Shown here: positions 39,342-48,313 of the stretch, in pieces
Position numbering within the stretch: position 1 is the stretch's first letter
Layout of the letters: each line of letters begins with the position of its first letter
Assembly (NCBI RefSeq): GCF_016862215.1
Contig: NZ_BOMN01000087.1
Coordinates: 1-64,000 of the forward strand
Origin: Winogradskya humida
GTDB lineage: Bacteria > Actinomycetota > Actinomycetes > Mycobacteriales > Micromonosporaceae
Reading direction: 5' to 3'
DNA length: 64,000 bases
Notes under the pieces: generated by a model
Seen by the model: only the letters and a program-made list of their open reading frames with translations
The model's database searches: none
What the model was told of the DNA's origin: nothing
Made by a program: the position numbers and the translations under genes

Positions 39342-42300
39342 TCGCCCTGGTACGCCGCAGGGCTCGCGCACAATGGCCGGTCCTGGCCGCCCTGCTCGCC
39401 GTGGTGACGCTCGGCGCGACGCTGCTCGGGGTGTGCGCGCTGCTCGTGGCCCGTAGCGCCGACGTCGCGCTGGGGGTGGCGGCGAACCGGACCGCTCCGG
39501 AGCAGACGACCGTGACGGCGTACACGTCATCCGTCGGCGGGCCGGACGCGGCGGCGGTCGTCGACGCCACCCGTGACGTGCTGACCTCAGCGCTGGCGCC
39601 GTTCCCCGCGCGGACTGCGGCTCGCGCTTCCTCCGTCCTGCGGCCGTTACCCGGGCGCGACGACGACGCGAGGACATACCTTTCCGGCGTCGAGGACCTC
39701 CCGGACCGGGCCGCGCTGACCTCGGGCCGCTGGCCCGGAGCCGCCGGGGAAGCGGTGCTTCTCGAGCCGACCGCCAAGCTGCTGCGCCTGCGCGTCGGCA
39801 GCATCGTCCACCTGGCCGCGAAGCCACCGGAGAATCCCGCTCCCGCGGTGGACCTGACCGTTGTCGGCATCGCCCGGCCGCTGCCCAACGCCGGATGGGA
39901 CCGCGACCTGCTCGCCGGCACCGGCTACCAGGCGGACTTCAACGACGGCAGCACCATGCGGAGGTTCCCGACGTACGGGCCGTTCCTCGTCGGCCTCGAC
40001 GGCCTCGTCACGGGCGGCTCCTCGCTGAGCCGCATGGAGGTGGTCGCCCGACCCGACCTTTCCGGCGCCACACCGGCCACGCTGGCCACGGTGGCCGCCG
40101 GGGTGCGCGACGCCGATCCGCGGCTGACCGGCACGCTCGGCGACCGGGCCAGGCTGACCCGGGTCGCCTCGGAACTTCCGGATGCCCTGCGCGCCCAGCA
40201 GCACCAGCAGGACGTCACCGAAGCGGCCGTGCTCGCGGTCGCGGTGCTCGGGACCGTTCTGACCGCGGTCGCCCTCGCCCTCGCGGGACGCCTGACCGCC
40301 GGACTGCGCGCGGCGGAGACGTCGCTGCTGTCAGCGATGGGCACCAGCCAGGCTCAGCGCGTGGCCATGGCGATCGTGGAGGCGGGTGCGATCGCGCTCG
40401 TGGCGGCGGCGCTGGCCGTACCGTTGTCGGCACTGGTCCACAGCGGCCTCAGCCACCTTCCGCCTATGGCGGGTGCGGGGCTGACCACCGGCCCGGAGCT
40501 GGCGGGTGCGCAGCTGCTCGTGGTGGCGGCCGGTGCCTTGACCCTGACTGTCGTCCTGGTGCTCCTCGCGATCCGCACCGAAGCCCCGCACGGTGACCGG
40601 GGACGACGGGAGGCTCTTGCCCGTTCCGGGGCAGACCTGCTCCTGGTCGCCTTCGCCGCGCTCGGCTGGTGGCAGCTGCACGCCCGCGGCACCGGCACCG
40701 GCCTGCTGGAGGTGCTCGCCCCCGCGCTCCTGCTGATCGCCGGTGCCGCGCTGGCTCTGCGCCTGGTCCCGCCCGCGCTGCGGGTCGCCGACCGGCTCGC
40801 CCGCCGCTCCGACGCGCTGCCGTTGCCCCTCGCCGCGTTCGAGGCGGCACGCCGCCCCCAGGCCGCCGCGGCCGGGCTGCTGATCTGCCTGGCGACGGCC
40901 ACCGCCACGTTCGGGGTGTCGTTCGACAGCACCTGGCACCGGTCCCAGCGCGACCAGGCGGCCCTGGCCGTCGGCACCGACCTGGCGGTCGCGCTCGCAC
41001 GCCCGCCGGTCGCCGGGCAGGGCGCCGCGATCACCGCCGCCACCGGCGCGGCCGTCGTCAGCCCCGCCGCGGACCGGGGCCTGGCCGTCGGCCAATGGCT
41101 CGGCGACGGCACACCGCCCCGGCTGGTCGCCGCGGACACCACCCACGCGAACGAGCTGTTCCGCGGCAGACTGCCCGGGAAGCGGGACTGGACGCAGGTG
41201 ACCCGCGGTCTCGCCCCCGACGGACCGGTCCAGGGCGTGCCCCTGCAAGCGGGCAGCACGTTCTCGGTGGCAGCGACGGGAGCCGGTGACATCCCGCTGA
41301 CCACGACCCCGGCCCTGCTCCTGCAGGATTCCTCCGGTCTGCGGACCACCTGCACGACCGCGTCCGTCCCCCTCGACGGGACCCGGCATCCGATCACCGG
41401 ATGCGTGCCGGTGGCCGGGATGCAACTCATCGCGGTGGCGCTGCCGGTCGAGACCGCGCCCGGTTACTTCTCGCCGGGTAACACCGTTGCTGTAACCGCC
41501 GATCTCCGCCTTGCCGCGCCCGTCGGTGACCTGAGCTCCTGGACCGTCACGTCGGCCCTGCCGGACGCGGGGCAACTGCTGCAACCGGCCCTGGCCGCCA
41601 CCGGCAGCACCGTCCGGATGACCGCCAGGGTGCAGATCGGCGGCGACTCGAACGCGACGCCGACCCTGCTCGCGACGGCGTTCCGGGCGCCACGGACGGT
41701 GCCGGTGATCCTTTCCCAGGCCCTGGCCGACGGCATCGGGGTGACGACGGGCGCGAAGCTGGACGTCCTGGTCGGAAACACCGGCGTACCCGTCGAGGTA
41801 GCCGGCGTCGTGCCGGGCGTTCCCTCCGCACCCGGCGACGCCGCCGTCCTGGCCGACCTCGACACGCTCACCAGGGTTCTGGCCGCGCACGGCGATCTGC
41901 AGAGCCCGGTCGACGCCTGGTGGGCCGGAGCACCGCAGAGGACAGACATCGCCGCGCTGCACCTGGGCACCGTCACCACCCGTGACGGCGAGAGCGCGCG
42001 GCTCACCGCCGGTCCGCTCAACGCCGGGCTCCCCGCGGTGCTGCGCCTGCTGGTCCCGGCCGCGGTGCTGCTGCTGTTCGCCGGAATGCTGCTGCACGTC
42101 ACCCACGACCTGCGGGACCGGGCCGTCGAGGTGGCACGCCTGCGTGGTCTGGGCCTGACCGGCAGGCAGATCCGCACCGTTCTGCTGGGCCAGCACGCGT
42201 TCGTCCTGATCCCGCTGCTGTGCGCGGGTGCACTGGTCGGCGCGCTGGCCACGTGGATCGTCACGCCGCTGATGGTGCGTTCGGAGACCGGTGCCCCACC

Positions 42301-42448
42301 CGTGCCCGGGGTCGTTCCGGTCTGGCCCTGGGCCACGGAGGGTCTCCTGATCCTCGTGCTCCTGGCCGGCTGCTCGGCTGCTGTCGGGGTGGTCGCCGCC
42401 GTCCAGGCCCGGCGAGCCGGTGCCGCGCAGCTGCGGGTGGCGTCATGA
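39338..42448 (+). CDS. Large FtsX-like ABC permease (first of pair)
   Basis: The 1,036-residue membrane protein has an N-terminal helix (VLAALLAVVTLGATLLGVCA) and a large extracytoplasmic domain. A central block of helices has a typical FtsX core (about residues 290-400 and 430-480), a second big extracellular region follows, and four helices close the C-terminus (LVPAAVLLLFAGMLLHVTHD, then VARLRGLGLTGRQIRTVLLG). Such permeases move lipids, peptides or antibiotics or work mechanically on the cell surface and do not import sugars. It overlaps its neighbours by four bases on both sides. The substrate is unknown. Confidence 0.85.
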   Translation: MIALVRRRARAQWPVLAALLAVVTLGATLLGVCALLVARSADVALGVAANRTAPEQTTVTAYTSSVGGPDAAAVVDATRDVLTSALAPFPARTAARASSVLRPLPGRDDDARTYLSGVEDLPDRAALTSGRWPGAAGEAVLLEPTAKLLRLRVGSIVHLAAKPPENPAPAVDLTVVGIARPLPNAGWDRDLLAGTGYQADFNDGSTMRRFPTYGPFLVGLDGLVTGGSSLSRMEVVARPDLSGATPATLATVAAGVRDADPRLTGTLGDRARLTRVASELPDALRAQQHQQDVTEAAVLAVAVLGTVLTAVALALAGRLTAGLRAAETSLLSAMGTSQAQRVAMAIVEAGAIALVAAALAVPLSALVHSGLSHLPPMAGAGLTTGPELAGAQLLVVAAGALTLTVVLVLLAIRTEAPHGDRGRREALARSGADLLLVAFAALGWWQLHARGTGTGLLEVLAPALLLIAGAALALRLVPPALRVADRLARRSDALPLPLAAFEAARRPQAAAAGLLICLATATATFGVSFDSTWHRSQRDQAALAVGTDLAVALARPPVAGQGAAITAATGAAVVSPAADRGLAVGQWLGDGTPPRLVAADTTHANELFRGRLPGKRDWTQVTRGLAPDGPVQGVPLQAGSTFSVAATGAGDIPLTTTPALLLQDSSGLRTTCTTASVPLDGTRHPITGCVPVAGMQLIAVALPVETAPGYFSPGNTVAVTADLRLAAPVGDLSSWTVTSALPDAGQLLQPALAATGSTVRMTARVQIGGDSNATPTLLATAFRAPRTVPVILSQALADGIGVTTGAKLDVLVGNTGVPVEVAGVVPGVPSAPGDAAVLADLDTLTRVLAAHGDLQSPVDAWWAGAPQRTDIAALHLGTVTTRDGESARLTAGPLNAGLPAVLRLLVPAAVLLLFAGMLLHVTHDLRDRAVEVARLRGLGLTGRQIRTVLLGQHAFVLIPLLCAGALVGALATWIVTPLMVRSETGAPPVPGVVPVWPWATEGLLILVLLAGCSAAVGVVAAVQARRAGAAQLRVAS

Positions 42449-45147
42449 TCCGGCGTCTGCTCCCCGCGGTGCACTGGCCCAGCGTCCGGGGCCGAGCCCG
42501 GGCCGACGCGGGTCCGCTCACGCTGGCCGCTGTGGTGGTCGCGGCCGTCACGGTGCTGGCCGGTTCCGTGCCGGTGCTGCTGACCAAGACCGCGGACCAG
42601 GCCGTCCGGCAGGCGGTACGGACGGCCGGTGAGCAGGCTGACGTTCAGGTCCGCTCCGACTGGGAGTACGACGACGGCGTCAGCGGTGGCCGGGTCCGCG
42701 ACCCGCGCTCCGCCGAGGAACTCGACAGCCTGCGTGACCGGGCCCTCGATCAGCTCGGCCCGCTGCGCGATCAGCTGGCCCCGCCGATCGAGTTCGCCGG
42801 CGGTCCGTACCTGAAGATCCTCGGGGGCAGCGAGCCACGTAGTTTCCGGCTCGCCTACGTCGCGGGCACCTCGGAACCGGCGGTCACCTGGATCTCCGGT
42901 GCCGCGCCCCGATCCTCCGCCGAGCAGCCGGACAGCGAGGTGCCGTACACGGGAGACCCGTGGCCGGTGCAGGCCGGAATCTCCGAGACCGCCGCGGCGC
43001 GGCTGGGGATCGGACCGGGTGACCGGCTGCAGACCGAGGACGTGGACGGCAACCCGTGCGACGTACGGGTGAGCGGCGTGTTCCGCCCGGTGGACCGTGA
43101 CGACCTCGCGTGGCAGGTCGCTCCGTGGCTGCTCGACCCGCAGCCCGGTGCGGACGGGCCGGGCATCACCCGGTTCGGGGGGCTGCTCGTCGCGGAGTCG
43201 CTGCCCGACGCGCGCCTCGCGTTCGACATCGACGATGTGAGCCTTACCGTCCGGTTCCGCCCCGACGCCTCGGTGCTGACCCTCGACTCCGCCGAGCGGC
43301 TCGCGGCGGCTGTGCTGACACTCAAGGCGACGTCCGGGTCCTCCGCCGGACGCGGTGGAGCAGCGCAGTGGACGACCCAGCTCGACCGGGTGCTGCGTGA
43401 TGTGCGAGAGCGGGTCGACGCGGCGCAAGCACAGGCATCGGTGCTGCTCAGCGCGGTGTTGCTGGTCACCGTTCTGATTCTGCTGCTGGCCGCGCAGCTG
43501 CTGGCCGGGAGGCGGGCCGCGGCCCTGACCGTGGCCCGGCAGCGCGGTACATCGATCGTCGCGCTCGGCACCGAGCTGCTGCTCGAATCGGTGGTGCTGA
43601 CCGTCGCCGCGACGGTGGTGGGTGCGCTCATCGCGTGGGCGGTCGCCGGGGGTGTCGCGTGGGGATGGTTGCTGCCCGCCGGAGTGAGCGCGGTGCTGGC
43701 CGGGCCCGGCTTCGGGATGGTCACGGCGTACCGGGCCACCCGGGACAAGCGCAGCCCGGCCAACCGCAGCGCCCGGCGGTGGGCCGAGCGGACAGGGGCG
43801 CTGCGCAGACTGACCGCGGAGCTGGCCGTGGCCGCGGCAGCGGCGATCGCCGTGACGGTACTGCACCAGCGCGGCGCCTCGCCGTCGGCCGGGGGAACGG
43901 TGCTGCTTCCGGCCTCCGCACCGGCCCTGGGGGCACTGACCGGTGCGTTACTGCTGCTGCGACTGCTACCAGTGACGACCGGGCTGGCCCTGCGGCAGGC
44001 CCTGAAGTCGACGAGGCCCCTGGCCGTCTTCGGTGCAGCGCGGGCGGCGTTCGCGGCGAGGCGTGTCCTGCCGGTGCTGGCGCTGGTCTCCTCGGCCGCG
44101 CTGGCGACCTTCGCGCTCACCCTGAGCGGCACCGTCGGCGCGGGGCTCGCCGACGGTGCCTGGCGCAGCGTCGGCGCGGATGCCCGGATCGACCTTCCGG
44201 ACCAGCCGGCCATGACCACCGCCGCCCTCATCGAGCGGGTCGCCGCCGCTCCCGGTGTCCGGCACGCGGTCGCCGCCGAGGTCACCACCGCCACCCCGGT
44301 GGTCGTCGGAGGCGCTTCCCGGCAGGTCCGGCTGATCGTGGTCGACAGTGCCGCCTATCGCGTTCTGCTCGCCGGCTCCGCGCGGCCGCCGCTGCCCGCA
44401 CTGCCCGCCACCGCCGGCCCGGTCCCGGTGCTGGTGCATTCCTCGGAGGGCACGCTGCGGGCCGGGGACACCATGGATCTGAAGGCGGAAGGCGCACCCG
44501 CGGTCACGCTCACCGCGGTCGCCACGACCGACGCGATCGGTGACACCGGCGACGTGGTGCTGGCCGATGCGGCGACGCTGACCGCGGCCGGTGTCCCGAT
44601 GGTCCCGAACACGATCTGGGTCACCGGGCCCGGCGCCGCCGCCGCGGCGGAGACCACCGCCGGCGCGAACGTCGTCGCCCGCACCGACGTGCTGCGGGAA
44701 CGCCGGGACGCACCGCTGGTCGCCGGGCTGATCCGGCTCGCCTGGGCATCGGCGTTCACGCTGCTCGCGCTCGGGCTGCTGGGCTTCGCGCTCGACGCGG
44801 CGGCCGGGGCACCGGAACGCTGGCAGACCCTGAGCAGGCTGCGGACGCTCGGCCTGCGTACCCGTGAGGCCCGCCGGGTCGCCGCCGGGGAGCTGCTGCC
44901 GCTCGCCCTGGTCGCTGCCCTGGGCGGGCCGGTGCTGGGCGTCCTGCTCGCCGTCCTCACGCTCGGGCCGCTCGGGCTGCGCCTGTTCACCGGCCAGCCC
45001 GGCGACCCGGCTCTGCTCCTGCCCTGGGCCGGCGTGGTGGTCGTCGCCGCCGCGTTCCTGGTCATGGTGGTGGCTGTGGTGCGGGTCGAGGCCGCCGTCC
45101 GCCGCCGCAACCGCCTCAGCGAGGTCCTCCGCGTCGGCGGCGCCTGA
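42445..45147 (+). CDS. Large FtsX-like ABC permease (second of pair)
   Basis: The 900-residue protein begins MIRRLLPAVHWPSVRGRARA and has the same layout as its neighbour: one N-terminal helix (LTLAAVVVAAVTVLAGSVPV), an extracytoplasmic domain, a central helix block (LSAVLLVTVLILLLAAQLLA; LLLESVVLTVAATVVGALIA), a second outer domain and closing helices (AWASAFTLLALGLLGFALDA). The ATG at 42445 sits in an ATGA with the preceding stop. It ends the four-gene operon; after it lies a 427-base non-coding stretch. Confidence 0.85.
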   Translation: MIRRLLPAVHWPSVRGRARADAGPLTLAAVVVAAVTVLAGSVPVLLTKTADQAVRQAVRTAGEQADVQVRSDWEYDDGVSGGRVRDPRSAEELDSLRDRALDQLGPLRDQLAPPIEFAGGPYLKILGGSEPRSFRLAYVAGTSEPAVTWISGAAPRSSAEQPDSEVPYTGDPWPVQAGISETAAARLGIGPGDRLQTEDVDGNPCDVRVSGVFRPVDRDDLAWQVAPWLLDPQPGADGPGITRFGGLLVAESLPDARLAFDIDDVSLTVRFRPDASVLTLDSAERLAAAVLTLKATSGSSAGRGGAAQWTTQLDRVLRDVRERVDAAQAQASVLLSAVLLVTVLILLLAAQLLAGRRAAALTVARQRGTSIVALGTELLLESVVLTVAATVVGALIAWAVAGGVAWGWLLPAGVSAVLAGPGFGMVTAYRATRDKRSPANRSARRWAERTGALRRLTAELAVAAAAAIAVTVLHQRGASPSAGGTVLLPASAPALGALTGALLLLRLLPVTTGLALRQALKSTRPLAVFGAARAAFAARRVLPVLALVSSAALATFALTLSGTVGAGLADGAWRSVGADARIDLPDQPAMTTAALIERVAAAPGVRHAVAAEVTTATPVVVGGASRQVRLIVVDSAAYRVLLAGSARPPLPALPATAGPVPVLVHSSEGTLRAGDTMDLKAEGAPAVTLTAVATTDAIGDTGDVVLADAATLTAAGVPMVPNTIWVTGPGAAAAAETTAGANVVARTDVLRERRDAPLVAGLIRLAWASAFTLLALGLLGFALDAAAGAPERWQTLSRLRTLGLRTREARRVAAGELLPLALVAALGGPVLGVLLAVLTLGPLGLRLFTGQPGDPALLLPWAGVVVVAAAFLVMVVAVVRVEAAVRRRNRLSEVLRVGGA

Positions 45148-45574
45148 CCCGGGGTGAAGCTGCCGGACGACGCGGCCGTCACCGTCATGGTGGCCCGCAC
45201 CGATTCAACGCCTATTTGAGCATGTCGACGCCATAAGCGTTGACGACGGCGCTCGCCCTAATGGGCACGCTCGCGTAGTTCAGGATGAGCGTAAACCGTA
45301 GCGGAAAAAACTGTTACAACGCGCGTCCTCACGCAGCCCCTGTCCGCTGCAATGCAGCTCAAGGCTGGACATCGATAAACCTCCACAGATGAATGACCGG
45401 CTACGTTGTGCAAGTGGGAGCGCTCCCGTAACATCCGTGATATTCGTTGTTAACGCTCACTGTTGTTCGAAGTAAGTGGTTTGATCTCCCCTCAGTCGCG
45501 CGATTCAATACCTTTTTGCATTGACGTCGATCGTTGCCATGGCCTCGATGGGCGACGAGGAAGGAGAACTGTCC
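45148..45574. other. Promoter region of the secreted enzyme operon
   Basis: No gene is seen in these 427 bases. The right half is less GC-rich and contains the CebR-type operator at 45415-45428, CGTAAC directly overlapping its end (45427-45432), an inverted-repeat-like TCAAT...ATTGA element (45505-45524), and AAGGAG at 45561-45566 as the ribosome-binding site of the esterase. The left 250 bases show no clear terminator for the permease operon. Confidence 0.55.
45415..45428. promoter_or_regulatory. CebR/CelR-type operator before the esterase operon
   Basis: TGGGAGCGCTCCCG matches the CebR/CelR operator TGGGAGCGCTCCCA except for the last base. It is 147-160 bases upstream of the esterase ATG. 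With the site at 35761 it ties the xylanase and this operon to the same cellobiose-responsive repressor. Confidence 0.65.
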
Positions 45575-46678
45575 ATGTCAGGGAGAAGACGTCGGCTCTT
45601 CGCGGCCGTGCTCGGTGCGATGATCGCAGCGGCCGGCATCACCGTTCCGGCGGAGATCGCCGCCGCCGAGTCCAACGGCGGCGTGCGGGTCATGCCGCTG
45701 GGTGATTCCATCACCGAGGGCACCCAGGTGCCCGGCGGCTACCGCATCGGGCTGTGGCAGCGCATGGCCGCCGCGGGCTACCGCGTGGACCTGGTCGGCA
45801 CCCAGTTCAACGGCCCGGCCGCGCTCGGCGACCACGACCACGAGGGCCACCCCGGCTGGCGGATCGACCAGATCGACGCCAACGTCACCGGCTGGCTGGC
45901 CGGTGCTGCTCCACGCACCGTGCTGCTGCACATCGGCACCAACGACATCCTGCAGAACTACAACGTCGCCGGCGCACCGGCCCGGCTGTCCACCCTCATC
46001 GACCACATCACCACCGCGGCGCCTTCGGCCGACGTGTTCGTGGCGACGATCATCCCGCTGGCGTCGGCCGGCCAGGAGGCCGCGGCCCGCACGTTCAATG
46101 CCGCGGTGCCCGGCATCGTGCAGAGCAAGGCCGCCGCGGGGAAGCGGGTCCACCTCGTCGACATGCACGCCGCGCTCACCACGGGCGATCTGATCGACGG
46201 CGTGCATCCCACTTCCGGCGGCTACGACAAGATGGCCGCCACCTGGTATTCGGCTCTGCGCTCGGTGTCCGGCTCGATCGGCGACCCCGGCACCGGCGGC
46301 GCCGGCGGCACGCTCGTCGGCTCGGCCTCCGGCCGTTGCCTGGACGTGCCGGGCAGCAATACCGCCAACGGCACGCAGCCGGTCATCTGGGACTGCTCCG
46401 GCGGCGCGAACCAGCGCTGGACAGCCACCGGCCAGACACTGCAGGCCCTGGGCAAGTGCCTGGACTCACCGACCGGTGCCACCGCGGGCTCGAAGGTGCA
46501 GCTGTGGGACTGCAGCGGCGCCGCCAACCAGCAGTGGAACCTCAACGCCAACGGCACCATCAGCAACGCGCAGTCCGGGCTGTGCCTCGACGTGAGCGGC
46601 AGGGCCACCGCCAACGGCACCCCGGTCATCCTCTGGACCTGCGGCACGGCAACCAACCAAATCTGGACGAGGCGATGA
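45575..46678 (+). CDS. Secreted SGNH (CE3-like) esterase with ricin-type CBM13
   Basis: This 367-residue secreted esterase probably removes acetyl groups from xylan. It has an Arg-rich signal peptide (cleavage near residue 31, AAAE). The SGNH hydrolase domain carries block I GDSIT (Ser45), the GTND block with Asn123, and the DGVHPT block with Asp208 and His211. A Gly-rich linker leads to a C-terminal ricin B-type beta-trefoil (about 242-367) with repeated CLDVPG and NQRW/NQQW/NQIW motifs, which binds xylan or galactose polymers. The ATG at 45575 has AAGGAG eight bases upstream. It is the first gene of an operon that continues after three bases. Confidence 0.93.
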   Translation: MSGRRRRLFAAVLGAMIAAAGITVPAEIAAAESNGGVRVMPLGDSITEGTQVPGGYRIGLWQRMAAAGYRVDLVGTQFNGPAALGDHDHEGHPGWRIDQIDANVTGWLAGAAPRTVLLHIGTNDILQNYNVAGAPARLSTLIDHITTAAPSADVFVATIIPLASAGQEAAARTFNAAVPGIVQSKAAAGKRVHLVDMHAALTTGDLIDGVHPTSGGYDKMAATWYSALRSVSGSIGDPGTGGAGGTLVGSASGRCLDVPGSNTANGTQPVIWDCSGGANQRWTATGQTLQALGKCLDSPTGATAGSKVQLWDCSGAANQQWNLNANGTISNAQSGLCLDVSGRATANGTPVILWTCGTATNQIWTRR

Positions 46679-46681
46679 GTC

Positions 46682-48313
46682 ATGAGACGTCTGAGAACCG
46701 CACTCCTGACCGGGCTGCTGCTGGCGGCCGGCACTGTGACAGCCGGTTTCGCACCCGCGGCGCAGGCACTGGACAACGGCGTGGGCCGCACCCCGCCGAT
46801 GGGCTGGAACTCGTGGAACACGTTCGGCTGCAACATCAGCGAGTCACTGATCCGGCAGATGGCCGATTCCATGGTCAGCACGGGAATGCGGGATGCCGGC
46901 TACCAGTACGTAGTGGTCGATGACTGCTGGTTCAACCCCAACCGGGACTCGGCCGGCAATCTGCAGGGCGATCCGACACGGTTCCCCAGCGGCATGAAGG
47001 CGCTCGGCGACTACCTGCACGGCAAGGGCCTGAAGTTCGGCCTGTACGAGGCGCCGCTGGACAAGACGTGCGCGCAGTACTTCAACTCGTACCCGGGCGC
47101 CACCGGCAGCCAGGGTCATGAGGCGCAGGACGCGCGCCAGTTCGCCGCATGGGGAGTCGACTACCTGAAGTACGACTGGTGCTCGCCCACCGGCACCATC
47201 AACGACCAGGTCTCCACGTTCGCGAAGATGCGCGACGCGCTGGCTGCCACCGGCCGGCCGATCCTCTACAGCATCAACTCCAACAGCGTGCACGCCAAGA
47301 CCGGCCCGCAGCGCAACTGGGGCGACGTGGCGAACATCTGGCGGACCACCGAGGACATCCAGCTCTCCTGGGACACCGGCCAGACCAACGGGTACCCGAT
47401 GGGCGTCAAGAACATCGTCGACGTCAACGTCCCGCTCGCCGGGTACGCGAGGCCGGGCGGCTTCAACGACCCGGACATGATGGAGGTCGGTCGCGGCACG
47501 CTCAGCGACGCCGAGCAGCGGTCCCACTTCGCGCTGTGGGCGGTGATGGCGTCCCCGCTGATCGCCGGCAACGACATCCGCTCCATGAGCTCCGCCACCC
47601 AGACGATCCTGAAGAACACCCGGCTGATCGCGATCAACCAGGACACCCTGGGCCTGCAGGCGAGCTCGATCGTGGCCGATGGCAACCAGCGGGTGCTCGC
47701 CAAGCGCCTGGCCAACGACGACGTCGCGGTAGCGCTGTTCAACCAGTCGGGCTCCACCCGGACGATCTCCACCACGGCCGCGGCGATCGGCAAGAGCGGC
47801 TCGTCGTTCACCCTCGTCGACGCCTGGACCGGCGCCACCACGACAACCAGCGGCACGATCTCCGCGAGCGTTCCCTCGCACGCCACGGTCGTCTACCGGG
47901 TGAGCGGCGGCAGCACCGGCAACCCACCCACCCCGTCAACGACAACCCTGGTCAGCGCGTCATCCGGACGCTGTCTGGACGTGCCCAACAGCGCCACCAC
48001 CAACGGTACGCAGCCGGTCATCTGGGACTGCAACGGCGCCACCAACCAGCGGTGGGCCGTGTCCGGGCAGACCCTGCAGGCGCTGGGCAAGTGCCTGGAC
48101 GCCCCGATCGGCGCCACGGCCGGCGCGAAGGTGCAGCTCTGGGACTGCAACGGCGCCACCAATCAGCAGTGGACGTTCGGCACCGACGGCACCGTACGCG
48201 GCACCGCGTCCGGCCTCTGTCTCGACGTCGACCACAACCTGACCGCCAACGGCACCCTCACCCTGCTGTGGACCTGCTCCGCAGCCGCCAACCAGCGCTG
48301 GACACGATCATGA
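46682..48313 (+). CDS. Secreted alpha-galactosidase GH27 with ricin-type CBM13
   Basis: The 543-residue enzyme removes alpha-linked galactose from galacto(gluco)mannan or related polymers outside the cell. After a signal peptide (to about residue 29) the GH27 barrel shows TPPMGWNSWNTFGCNISE, nucleophile Asp165 in DYLKYDWC, the probable acid/base Asp225 in IWRTTEDIQ and the substrate loop GGFNDPDMMEVG. A small all-beta domain follows (about 330-410), then a ricin B trefoil (about 420-543) very similar to that of the preceding esterase. Its start is three bases after the esterase stop and its end overlaps the next gene by ATGA. Confidence 0.95.
   Translation: MRRLRTALLTGLLLAAGTVTAGFAPAAQALDNGVGRTPPMGWNSWNTFGCNISESLIRQMADSMVSTGMRDAGYQYVVVDDCWFNPNRDSAGNLQGDPTRFPSGMKALGDYLHGKGLKFGLYEAPLDKTCAQYFNSYPGATGSQGHEAQDARQFAAWGVDYLKYDWCSPTGTINDQVSTFAKMRDALAATGRPILYSINSNSVHAKTGPQRNWGDVANIWRTTEDIQLSWDTGQTNGYPMGVKNIVDVNVPLAGYARPGGFNDPDMMEVGRGTLSDAEQRSHFALWAVMASPLIAGNDIRSMSSATQTILKNTRLIAINQDTLGLQASSIVADGNQRVLAKRLANDDVAVALFNQSGSTRTISTTAAAIGKSGSSFTLVDAWTGATTTTSGTISASVPSHATVVYRVSGGSTGNPPTPSTTTLVSASSGRCLDVPNSATTNGTQPVIWDCNGATNQRWAVSGQTLQALGKCLDAPIGATAGAKVQLWDCNGATNQQWTFGTDGTVRGTASGLCLDVDHNLTANGTLTLLWTCSAAANQRWTRS

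Noticed and set aside
40331..42196. A 621-codon minus-strand frame inside the FtsX permease
   Set aside because: Gly/Gln/Arg-rich antisense shadow without a ribosome-binding site or domain.
45229..45320. Possible tRNA or small RNA in the AT-richer spacer after the permease operon
   Set aside because: No cloverleaf, T-loop or conserved RNA motif could be drawn.
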